In this document: piece by piece, positions 35,997 through 47,631 of the stretch
Layout of the letters: the number at the start of each line of letters is the position of its first letter
How positions within the stretch are numbered: the first letter of the stretch is position 1
From: Zygnema cylindricum
Taxonomy: Eukaryota; Streptophyta; Zygnematophyceae; Zygnematales; Zygnemataceae
DNA length: 64,000 nt
Assembly (NCBI GenBank): GCA_037447655.1
Contig: JBBHKE010001154.1
Location: forward strand, 162,415-226,414
Direction: 5' to 3'
Notes under the pieces: generated by a model
What the model was told of the DNA's origin: nothing
The model's input: only the letters and a program-made list of their open reading frames with translations
Databases searched by the model: none
Made by a program: the position numbers and the translations under genes

Positions 35997-36451
35997 TTGC
36001 CGTGTTAACAGTACGACCAACCATACGCTCCACCCGTCACTCTTCAAAGAAACACCTAACTTTAATACCAATCTTTATTGATAACTGCAAAAAGGTGCTG
36101 TACAGTATAGTCTCCATTAATCCCAAAGGGAACACCATTAACAAATTGTCTTATGATCGTTGCAAGGTGAAGTCCTACGTGCACTCTACTGAAAATGTTC
36201 AAGAGAACTACTTTCTAACAAATTACAGAATAAGAGAGCAAAACAGAATTAACAGACCTATCATTTAAGATATTGTACAACTACATTTCAGGACATCAGC
36301 GCTTATTTCTGTACTTTCTGTACTGCGAAAAGAAGCGCAATTTGCTAAATTGAAGGGTGTGCATAAAAGAGGTGACCGTCCCTCTGTTACAAAAAGATAC
36401 ATTTTTCCTCCTTCACAAAACTAAGATAAGTCTTCTTGACAAAATCTTTAC

Positions 36452-39400
36452 TTACAATCCTGTCCAAAATCCTGTCCAAAATGCATGAAGTTCTTCGAGT
36501 TGTGGAGGACTTCCCAGAGTCAAAACTTGTTTGTACATAACTCTCAAATTAGCCACACTATATTTCCCTTCCACCTTGGAGTGCTGAGATTGAGATGAAC
36601 CTACATTTTTTCCGCTTCCATCATTCTTACTGACAGTCATAGCTCCAGAAAGCATTTCCTTCACCAACTGTTGGAGTCTTTGACAAAGTTTAAGACACGT
36701 TTCCGGAGTAACTGGAGGCTCAGGAGTCACGCCTTCCTTCCATTCAAAACTCGATTTTTTCGACGAATCGTCCTCGCAATCAATAGAGTTGCGAGACCAG
36801 ACATGTCGAGCTTCAAGAAGGTAGGATAGAGCTGTGTCGAGGATCTGCAATAACAAGAACATTGACCAACTTTCTGAAGTTCTTAAGCCTATAAATTTCT
36901 AGATGTGACAGATACATTGTGTACATACATTCTAGCATTCAAGCCCGCCAGAATGGTATGAAGGGTAGTAGAATTTGAAGGGGGGAGGATGAAGATAAAA
37001 CCAGAGATATGTACGTGTTTTCTTTGGTTTTGTATTTAATCCCTGGTTTCCCAATTTGAGGTATATCTCAGGTGTTGACTTCAATTAATTAACATCTAAG
37101 GCATAAACTAAAAAAATGACGGCATTTGAAACAAAGGGGACCTAACTAACCTGCGAATCCTTCACAAACTTCGATAATCACAAATGACATTTAAAGAGTT
37201 CAACCGAATTAAATTATGATAATCAAAATCATTCCTCCTACCATTTTGCAGCAGGAAAACACAACCATGGTTTACCTGTCTGTTCCATTGACATTTCAGA
37301 TTTATCTTGCAAATTTGCAGTTTTATACATAAACATAATGTTGAAACCCACATTTCAAAACTAAAGTGTAAGAAAAAAAATACCCCTCCCACCCCCCAAA
37401 AAAAGGGCTTTTCCCAAAACCATCTTAACACACCTGAAACGACCGTGTCTGTCCAGCTGTCGCCAGATGCAAATCAGCTCTCTCTATTGCAATATTCACA
37501 AAAACGTCGGGATGCGTTTGTGGTTGATAAACCTCCAAAGCTTTATGCCAATGAATTTCTGCCAGCAAGGCATACCGTCTTACTTGCTGCCAGGTGGCAG
37601 CCTCTCTATTACTGTGTCGACTAAATGTCCCACCTCTCTTCTGTTCCTGGAAAGCTCTATCCTGTCTGAAATCTGAAGCAATAATCAGAGCTCTATCTCG
37701 ATGATTACACGCTAATTGATGATGAGCATAGGCTCCTTCCTGCCTCCTCACATTTCCCAAGGTTTCGTATAAAACGAGAGCCTTTGTCAAAGCATCTTTT
37801 GCTGTCAAGGCTCCAGAGTCTCCTAAATCCTCTTTCTTAGAAGGAACACTGTTATCCTTGTTTCCCTCTATAATGGAGTCAATATCCTTTTTCTGTTTTT
37901 CAGAACCATCCAAGACTTCCTTGGCGGCTAAAAGCATCCCCAGTCTAAGGTAAGTGTGTCCAAACTGAGTCAAAACTTCTGTCCAGAGACCTGACAGACT
38001 TTTTTCCAGATTTTCTCCAAGTCCAAGAAGCTCTTTCCTAGCTTCATTATAATAGTGGAGAGCCTCAAAATAGAGACGTTTTGCTTGTTTCACCCGAACT
38101 TCTCGCATTTGTTTCAAAACGCCACTCTGTTTTTCTGAAACTGTTCGCTCAGGAATGGACGGCAATGAACTAATCTCTGCCACAACTCCTTCTGCAGCAG
38201 CTCTCCTTCCATGACCCAAATTACAAAAGACTAATACAACATTCATATGATCTTTAACCTCACGAAAGGAACCAATTGCCATCTGAAACGCGTCTTCGGC
38301 TTGTCTAACAGATCGATTTGCGAGCCGTCTTCTTCCCAATTCATTGCATACCCAACCTCTTTTCCTAATAGCCTCCTCTCTCTCGGCCTCTCTCTCTTGA
38401 CTACTCTCAGTCACTTCAGCAAAAGAAGCAGACGCTGCCGCATAGTATTCAGCCGCTGCCGCTAAATTGACCTCCCAGTCAACAGTCATAGGCCTTCCAA
38501 AGCACAAAAGGCTTGTATCTGATAAGGAATGCCCGCGAGTTTCACTGGTTTCCTGAGGAGAACTTACACTATTTGTATGTTGAGGGTTATTTGTATGTAG
38601 AGGCTTACTTAAAACGGCTTCAGAGCAAGGATTACCTCCCTCTCCTATAGGACATGCGACAGATTCTCTGTTTGAGACGCTACTGTCAACTCTCTCTGGA
38701 GGAGTCTGACTGTCCTTAACCAGATAGCCCTTTCTCTTTTCTTTAGACCCAACTGACTTAATGTTTTTCAGAGAGGAAGTGTCTGCTCGACCAGAATTTT
38801 CCAATAAGCTCCTGCTGGAGCCTACACCATTTTCTCCCACAATGGACCCAGTTTCTATTCCTACCTTCATTGACTCTCTCCTCCTTTCCACTCTTTTACT
38901 GTCATTAGTTCTTTGAATACTCCCCTGACAACCACCATTTCCCCTCTTACCAGCACCTTTCATCTGCGAGCTTGTTCTTGGAGTCTCATCTACCTCTCCA
39001 TTCACAACTGAATTCTTGTTGACTCGTCTCCTTCTCGAAGTACTTTCTCCTGAAGGAGTTGTTCCTGCACTACTCCCCTCTACCTCTGTTGTATTACTGC
39101 TACTTGCCGATCTCCCACTACTAGCTCGATCACTGAGACAAGTACAATTCGAAGCACTACAACTGCGACAGTTACTCAGCGCAGGACCTCCTTTTTTCCT
39201 CAATCTTCGAACTTCTTTTACAACATCATCAGAAATTCTTAACTCTTTGCATTGTGTGGCTTCCTCATGGAGTGGAATGTCTCCTTCCACAAGTTGTTTT
39301 TGAAAATCAACGTAAATGTCACCCACAAAACACCAGAGTCTCCCCCAAAACTCTCCATCATCCACACTAACTGTTGTTCCTCTATTATCTGTGACTTGTT

Positions 39401-42400
39401 CTTTTCCAGAAATAGAACCGACTCCATGATCTTTTTGTCCTCCAAAAACGTCAGAAACACAACATTGTTGAACTTTCCTCTCCATTTTAGAACCTGAAGT
39501 TCCTTCACTTTTTGAAAACATCCCAATATCTCCACTTCCTACCCTCCCAAGACTTCCCACAGCCATAGGAAACAGCTTCCCAGCTCTTGAAATAGAACTT
39601 GAACCAGTTACAAAGTTTCCTCCTTGTTTTTGCAGTGAACCATGAACTAGACACGCTAATTCAGCAGCCCGAAGAGCCCTCCCAAGTTGGCCCTCATTTT
39701 TATATGCCTTACCCAATGACAAATAAGAATCACCTAATAATGCAATTAGTTCTCTTACTTTCCCTTCTGGTGGTGACTGCCACTCCTGAGATGTCCCTCC
39801 TGGTAAACAGTTTGTTTCTCCACAAATACAAAGGACAAGAGCTTCAGGATCATCAGTTAACAATCCCTCAGATCTCAGAAATTCTTCGGAGCTTTCTAAA
39901 AGATGTCGTTGATAACGCAGAGAACGAATAGCTTGTGAAAGATGATGGACCGCAAGAAGACGAGCAGAAACATCATCTCTTGGAGAAGGAAGAGAGGAAA
40001 AGTGTGTTGCTGGACATTTCGGAGACGTTGATAAGACAGGTAAGTTCGAAACCTCATCTTTATCAGCCAAAACTAGGATCTTCTGAATTGATGGAAAACT
40101 CTTTTCTGTCATTCTTTCAACAGGAACTGATTCTGGTTTCCCCTTTTCAAGCTCCTCAACTTCTGGAGCTTCCAACATTTGAGACTCTTTTCTTCTGCAA
40201 ATCACAAGCGGGCCAAGAGCTTTGTCTTCTCCCTCCTTAACATGAGAAATTTCAAGACTACTCTTACCTACAGTCCTCTTTTTCAATACAGAAGATTCTT
40301 CATTAGAGCATTGTATCACTCTAATCTCCATAACTGTCTCGAATTCTTCCTCCTGTTTATTCCCACCCAGTATAGATAAAATCTGTTCCCCTTGAAGTTT
40401 GTCTGACTTCTCAATTCTCCTATGAGCCATAATCAGGGCTCCCTCACCAACTGTTGCCAAATCCTCAGAGGTCAGTACTTCACCTTCATTCAAAGGCTCA
40501 GACGTATCTGAAATCTTTTCTACAGCTGCGACTTCATGAACCCTACAATGGTCAGATTTTAGTACAGGAGCAGGGAGACCAGAATTGGTGTGTTTCAAAA
40601 GAAGGGGTTTTCTTTGTGAACCTAAGTCACAGCAATAATCAAGAAATGAACGAGCTACCTCTTCATGCGCACTGGCTCTCACTCCCTGAAACAACGTCAC
40701 ACAAAGGAAATCCCATCAGTATGATAGGGGGAGGGGGGTTTTCGGGTTTTTTAGGGTTTTTAGGGCTAGATCTAAAATCGTCCCCACTTTAGGATTAAGG
40801 GCGTATACTCAGGAAACGACTGTTTTGCACACTACACCGTGAATCATTATTAGACTAGCGGGGTTTATATAGTGTCATTAAGTCTAATTCAGTTCCAAAA
40901 TTATTAGTGTCATTACACTATTCAGATTTGACAGGTAAATTTTAGGGGCATTGATACAGTGTCATTAACGCTAATATAGATACACGGTATACCGTTATTT
41001 GGGAAGTCCACAGTATTAGTGAGGTCGGGTGAGGAGAGAGGGAGGGAGGGAGGAAGGGGAGAGAGGGGTGGGAGGGAGGGCGAGAGGAGGGGACATTATC
41101 GGGAAATGCTGATGTGGCAGCTGTTCGAAGTCGTTCATCTCATTTCATGTGTCATATGTTCAATTGAAGCTTTCCACCAAACAAAAGTGAAAAGCATAAC
41201 ATTTCAATGTCATAATGGAATGAAAATTCCCACAACCATGCAACGAGATAAAGTCACTTCAAGAAGCACAAGTTTTCACAAGGGATTAACCCTGGACTTA
41301 CTTATAAGCTTACAAAAACTCTTACTTGTGCTAAAAATACTGGCAAAATACTTCAATCCAATACTATTGCAATACTTATAAAGCGTTACCAACCAGCATT
41401 TTCATTTAGTAAACAAAAATGAAATTCTTTAGGACATCTACAGAAGGTGAGTGGCAAGGATCGTCACTTACAGGATGATGATGCTCATCTAGGAGGTTCA
41501 GACATGTGGCGAACAAATTTGCACATCGACGTCGGTCACTTGCGAGCTGCAATTTCCAAAACAAACACAATAAATGAGAGAAAGATAAGGTGAAAAAATT
41601 GCAAGGGATCCTACACATACTGAGGAAAAAATGTCCACCAACTCTTCTCCATCTCGTTATTGGAGTCAACATGAATTGGGTTGACTTGCTAGTATTGACG
41701 GATTCACCTAAATCACAAGTTTTTTTCTGAAAACAACATGCAGAAAACAATGAGGGAACTTCAAGAGAAACTTCAATGTATCTGTTCCAGAGTAGCTATG
41801 ATTGAACTAACACACAATTGGCGGTCTGAAAGGCAAACGATTCAATAAGACGTTCACCCATACAAACCACAGGAACCTTTTCCATAAAATCGACTGCAGA
41901 CAGCTATACCATAATGACGATACAAAATCCAAACAAACATAGATTAGTTTCCTTTTTCTCTCTATTTTCATCCTATTTGTCCCGTTTACTTGCCCCTCTT
42001 TTCTTCCTTTTACTTGCCTGTGAGTGGGCAAGTTGCTGTGCTAATCTATAAAGTAACATCGCTAGCGGCAAAGAGTAACGGGTTTTTTTAAGTTTGTTGA
42101 TTTCCGAGAGCTCCTCTGTAATTGTCCCCTCTCCAGAAGTATTTGGTGTAAGGTCAAATAGTTGCATTAAATCCTCTCCTGCATTTTTCCGCAGCTGAAA
42201 ACAAACGATCCTGTAATTTACATCAGCATTAAATCCAGTAAAATCATTACATATATTTTTATATATTGTATATATCATCACACTCCATGAATTGTATATG
42301 TATATTATTAACCATTCAAGCAACTACTAAATGCCTCTCCAGGGTATTACTTTCTCTCGGTCCAACATATACCCCTTAATCCCCCTTTGACAGTGTTCAA

Positions 42401-45400
42401 GTAGTCATAAATTACATCAGATCGGGTGCATCGAGATACAGTCCCAATATGGCAGGTTAAGGGTAGTTTTGGAAAAAAGATAACAATCAGACGGGGACAC
42501 TTGCACACAGTTACACTTTTTAAGTCCTAATTAAACAAATGCAAAATCAATATAACCACCGGCCCCTATAATGACATCCTTTCGTTATCAAAGCAATTAC
42601 TTGCGTAGTTCAAGGATTTTACTCACCAAGTAAGTCCCCGGATCTCTGATGCAGTTTTTTTGCAAAAACTGAAGGACTGAAGAAGCATTTTTCAGGACGA
42701 CATGCGGATGAATAAAGGTATTTCCATCTCCTGACAAACCCTTAAGAAGGATGATGTCATCAGTCTTAAGAAGCTCGTATCCCTGGACTACACCATTGCG
42801 ATGATAACAGACAGCGAGTTCCGGAACACTTGCCATGATATTATCAAGCCATGCATCCAGCCAGTGAAGGGGGCTTGCCTGTAAACATAGTGGGATAGGA
42901 AAAGGAACTTTGAACATGTCGTTATAACCATGTTTGTACAACCATGTCAAAATGTTTTAACCGTGCCATTGTATTTTAGCCATGTTTGTTGTAACCTATA
43001 GCCGAAAGGTTGTATATCAAGCATGTTCTTCAGCAACAATAGTCACATTGTTACATTTTAGTGACTTTATTAGAGCGATGTGATTGCAAAACAACCGTGT
43101 TAGAATAACCATGAAATTGTAACTTAACCAAGAACTTGTAGCAAAATAATGTTATTATAACAACTGGCATCAGCAACCGGCATTGACACAAGGAATGAAA
43201 GACGAAGACATATGAGCATCAACTAACTGACCAATTTTAACTGCCATACGTTTCCCAGAAAATCAACCTATCAGAACTTTGGAAATTCTTCTGATGTGCA
43301 CTAGAAGATAGGCTAAGGGTATAGTAACAGTGTCAAAACGACAACCATAACGACCGTAAAAGCTGTTCATGACCACTCACCTCTTTGTCACCTTCGGTTT
43401 TCTAACTAGTCCCACACATCCACGTTATTAACAGAGGGTAACAAAAAGTGAAAAGAGAAGACAGAAAGATACGACATACGACGGGCTCTAACAACTGACC
43501 TGCCGTTCCACTTCCACCAGCCGTAGACTAACAGCAGCATGTTCCTTGTTACTGAAAAGAAGTAAATCACTTCCAAGAAGCATTCGTAAGTGCTGAAATT
43601 GCCAAAAAAGAACCCGCAAAAACCCCTCAGGAGATGTACATGGTCTCCCATTTCCCCCCTCCACTCTTGGATCTTGCCGGGCATCATCCTCCTGTTCACT
43701 GGATAAGGCTTCTGATCTATCCTGGTTTCCCTTTACCCGACCATGTCGTCTTTCTCTTCCGGATCTACCTTTACCTCCATCATTGTTGTAAAACCTATGC
43801 CGCCCGGTTCTTCTTCTACATTCCACCTCTGGTAAATAACCTTTCTCAGATTCGTTGTCATCAACTTCTTTAACTCCTGCTTGATTATCGTTGAAACTCC
43901 GAGCTACTTGGGGGCCGCGATCCACAAAAACAGAAGGGACTTTCGCATCGAAAACCTCATGTTCATCATCAGTTGGCATCCCAAATGAAGACGACACATC
44001 TTCTGGAGGATCCTTTTCCGTTTCTTCTTCAGGCGGCCATTTACCAGAAGCATCTTGAACTGAATAGTGCACAAATTTCGAAAAGAGAGAGCTTGGAGTA
44101 GGCTTAGAATGTCTGTGCTTTCCTCCGACTTTCTTGACATCTGCGTCTAGTCTGCAAAAAGAAAACAGTGCAGCTTAACATTGTGACAATAATTTCATTA
44201 AAACTATAAAAGTCAATGAACCTAGTGAAAAAACCTTTTCACGCTTACCTCTTCGTGCTGCAATACGCCTAAAGAGCAAGGGAAAACTGTAAATTATTAA
44301 CAACAAAAGAGTTTATATGATACATTGCTATTAGTTAGTACAACACCAAATAGTGCTACTAGAGTTCCGAGCCTATGTGCTTGTATGAATGTTCAATGAC
44401 AGATCAGCTGAATACTGGAAACTACTACTTTTCAACTGAATTTTCAACAAAGGTCAAACCATTTAAAAATGCTAATGCAGATAAGGAACTTCCATGCGGA
44501 TAACATGTCATCTTCCTTTATACAATTTTCATACCCGCTGTTTAAAATAAGTGTGCGACCAACTCGATGAACTGCAATAGATAGTTGTGCTTTGCTGTAG
44601 GGTGTCTTGAAAATTTGCTTTAAAATATCGGCTGGTGCAACAACATCAATTTCATCACCATACGCGGCTAAGCCAGTAACAGCCAAAGCCTCTCCTTTCT
44701 TAGCCAGAGGGTGGCTTAAATATGTGCCTCCCCAAGCAACCGACGGGCGACCAGATAAACCTGCGAAGTTTTACCAGAACCACTTGTCACAGCCTTTGAG
44801 AGGATACTTATTTAGAACAACAGAAATTATGTTTTAGTTGCAAACACGTAGTCGAACAGTGGAAACCCAGCTTTAAGCTACATCCTAAACAGCTCAAATA
44901 AAGGAGAATATTTGCTAAAATATGCTATAAAGGTTCTTCAGAACAAACATATGGTTATTTGAACTCGGAAAATTAAACTGGATAATGATAAAATTTCAAT
45001 GTTTGCTGATGAACAGAAGCGTTTGAGGACCACAACCGTCACAACATGCAGACTCAAATCTTACACAGAGGCAAAAAAAAGTTGCAGAACCTCGGCGTTG
45101 TATTTTTAATAATTGCTCATAAATATATGGTTTCAGACATGATGCACTTTGGTTGAAAAAATCGAAAACCATTATGTGATATGTCAGTATCAATACCTTC
45201 CGCATTATTTTGCGAAAGGTTACATGGGAGGAGTCCCTCAAATTGGAGCCAATTTGAAGGCGGATTGTTGAGATCTGTCTCTGCCGGTAATAACTTGTAA
45301 CGAGGGATATTTGGCCTGAATTTACAAGCAAAAAAACACCTTTTAATACATGCTTATCGTCAAGCTACTAGTTTCAAGAAAAACACAAGCACTGAGTTTA

Positions 45401-45859
45401 AGACTTATAACAAAGTGTTGGAAGGATAATTTTACAAAGAATGAATGTCTCTTGTAGCCAAGGTGGACTGGGAGGCCAAAATGTGATATAACTTACATAA
45501 TACAAGTGATTTAACACATCATTATCATAACACAAATGGTTTGAGAATAGCATAGACTACCAGAACATACAAAGAACACTCTACAAACGAATGGTACTGG
45601 TTTGAGCAACGGGTCCACTTGCAAAACTTGTAGTTATATGGCCATATGATTAGCAAGTGTTATGTTTTTTTATTGAGATCAAAAATAAATGGACATCTTC
45701 ACACCTATCCCGAAGAATCGTTACTGAAGATTCAGTGTGACGAACAGGGTCATGAAAAGCTTCTGTGTCAAGTGGTACAGGAAGAGAGCCACATAGAAAG
45801 CCAGCTTGCGGTTGTGTTAACTGGAGACGAGCCACAGGAGGTGTGTCTTCAGTTGCCAT
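36452..45859 (-). CDS. EDRF1: EDRF1-like TPR protein
   Basis: Homologue of erythroid differentiation-related factor 1, a long protein shared by plants and animals with a C-terminal TPR-like region. Its role in plants is not well defined. Coding exons: 45859-45705, 45315-45197, 44760-44535, 44257-44249, 44151-43500, 42878-42627, 42194-42018, 41546-41472, 40685-37434, 36844-36452. Phases join without a stop to about 1769 residues, longer than typical plant members mainly because exon 9 (3252 bases) has Ser-rich, low-complexity inserts. Family landmarks: AGFLCGSLPVPLD (exon 1), RYKLLPAETDLNNPP, GDEIDVVAPADILKQIFKTP, FLRVLFWQFQHLRMLLGSDL, ASVPELAVCYHRNGVVQGYE, then a helical-repeat region with WVCNELGRRRLANRS and AALHHYNEAR-like TPR helices. 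The ATG follows an in-frame TGA. Exon 4 may be 9 or 20 bases. Intron 7 uses a GC donor. Confidence 0.93.
40835..40989 (+). mobile_element. CACCG-type MITE inside EDRF1 intron 8
   Basis: Begins CACCGTGAATCATTATTAG after TA and ends CTAATATAGATACACGGTA before TA. It lies in the intron between exon 9 (starting 40685) and exon 8 (ending 41472), antisense to no exon and probably neutral. Confidence 0.7.
41025..41095. repeat. GA-rich tract in EDRF1 intron 8
   Basis: GAGAGGGAGGGAGGAAGG-type purine run on the plus strand; pyrimidine-rich in the transcript. Confidence 0.85.
42016..42017 (-). other. GC-type 5' splice site of EDRF1 intron 7
   Basis: Exon 7 ends ...TCACAG and the intron begins GCAAGTA, the strict consensus seen at GC-AG introns. 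Using the nearby GT (AA|GTAAAA) would put a stop codon into exon 8, whereas CAG|GCAAGT joined to CAG|CTCGCA keeps the frame. Confidence 0.8.
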
Positions 45860-46564
45860 TCATGCAAGCATGTGGTCCAGAATGAATTAGGTTATGAAAC
45901 GCACATATTATAATGCATGGAAATGCACATATAATGTTGTATGGATGGCAGCTTTTAGTGTTCAAAAACAGCAAGAATTAAAGGTCAGTAAACTGCACAT
46001 ACTATATTGCAAGAATGCAAGTTTTTGTTCAAAATTAGCAGGAAAAGGTTATGAAAATCCGCGAATTTTATCGTAAGGATGCAAATTTTTAGTGTTCGAA
46101 TTAGCAGGTTAGTGAAAGGAAGGCTAGTAAAATGAACAAAGTATAATATGTAGAAGCTTGATGTTCAGCAAAAATTCAATGTGAGAGTATGTCAGAATAT
46201 TAAAGTGTAAAAGCAAGCAAGCTAGGAAGTTGTCGCTGAATGAAAAATGAAAAAACAAAAAATTACATATGATAACCAAATAGGTGAATAAACAAGAACA
46301 TGAGGAAAATTGAGGAGCGGATTCAATCAGTCGTGGATTTCAATGGTAGAAACGAATTCAATAAACCAAAGAATAGAGTGATTGCCTCCAATTCGCTCAT
46401 TCAAATTGATTCATAACCGATATTCATAAAACTAAATTTATTACCGATATTCATAAAACAATTGATTTTCTGTAATGGGCGCTAAAGTGGTTTCTGGAAG
46501 GCATCAGCTTTCCAGAAGCTAGGTGACATTTGTACGGACAGGCGATGAGAGTACTGTAGAATAG
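45860..46564. other. Upstream region of EDRF1-like gene
   Basis: AT-rich sequence upstream of the minus-strand start codon; it should contain the 5' UTR and promoter. Part of it (45900-46130) shows a loose repeat with GCACATAT(T/A)AT and AATTAGCAGG pieces. No TATA box can be assigned with confidence. Confidence 0.4.
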
Positions 46565-46772
46565 CAGTGCATTATCGTACTACCAGACGCAAACGACAAA
46601 ATTCAACAACGCTATGTGAGGCAATAAAGGACAAACCGTAATAGTTCACTATTTAGGGTTGACGCGGGGGTTTTTTACGCCATGGGACGTGAAGGATGTT
46701 CGCATGGAGATCACGGACGGCCCATACCACGGAATAAAAAATCCCCAAAATTCCCCGCAGGTGTGAAATTTG
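46565..46772 (+). repeat. Duplicated flank shared with 59615-59811
   Basis: About 200 bases, starting CGCAAACGACAAAATTCAAC and ending GTGTGAAATTTG, that recur at 59615-59811 with moderate divergence. Both copies end at the same insertion site of the palindrome-rich MITE, including its target sequence GAAATTTG. This indicates a segmental duplication or a larger repeat containing the MITE. Confidence 0.85.
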
Positions 46773-47081
46773 TAGTGTTGGGTATCGAGGACCCTTTGCC
46801 AATATTCGATATATATCGAATTTCAGGTACCCGATAATCGATATATCGCTTCGATATATTGAAAACTAAACCATCGCGATATATTGGCGATATATGTCCA
46901 ATATATCGTATCGCCAATATATCGAGCCATGGGGGTAAATATTTGTACGATTTTCCGTACGATATATCGCGATGATTTATGTTGGTCCCGGTAAGATATA
47001 TCGAAGAATCTGCTCGATCGATATTCGATATATCGAATATCGCATTTATCGCGATATGAATTTACCCGATACCCAACACTA
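46773..47081. mobile_element. hAT-type MITE with 8-bp target duplication
   Basis: 309 bases with ends TAGTGTTGGGTATCG and CGATACCCAACACTA (perfect 15-base TIRs), flanked on both sides by GAAATTTG (46765-46772 and 47082-47089). An 8-bp duplication and TAGTGTTGGG-type ends fit the hAT superfamily. The interior is dominated by CGATATATCG palindromes. No transposase; non-autonomous. Confidence 0.92.
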
Positions 47082-47631
47082 GAAATTTGATAGCCGCGTC
47101 GTTATTTGGTGGGTCGCGTCATTTCCTTGGACGAACTCAAATCGCGTGTTTAGTGTCGGGCAGGTTACATGCAAACTTGGTTTCTTCAACAGGCAGAAAA
47201 AAATGTTTATGTTTCTGTACTTCGGTCTTTTCCTGATTGTACCTGGTTATTGAATATTGACCAAGAGAGAGGGCCGGTCGTACGTACGCGAGGTCGAAAC
47301 CATAGTTCAAAAGTAGGTGAAAGTAGGCCCATACGATATGCTTATTGTATGTAAAACATACAATATGACCTTAAGACCCATATTGTATTTGTCGCAAAAT
47401 GAAAAATCATAGTAACAGGGTTGAGTTGCACATCGATCGATAGAGAATTAAACGTCATGTCTAAATTTTGAGAAACATTCAGACAATTTTTTTTTTCTGT
47501 GAGTTTTGAGGTACTTTTTATTTAAACCGTCAGATTTGGACGATCGGACGATCGCTGATCAAAGTAGCGATCTAAGAAGATCACATGAAAAGCCCATAAC
47601 ACAAGATACAATAGGACTATCTGGCATATTA

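Noticed and set aside
39016-40379. Plus-strand ORFs antisense to EDRF1 exon 9
   Set aside because: Composition shadows of a long coding exon; no domain and no splice context.
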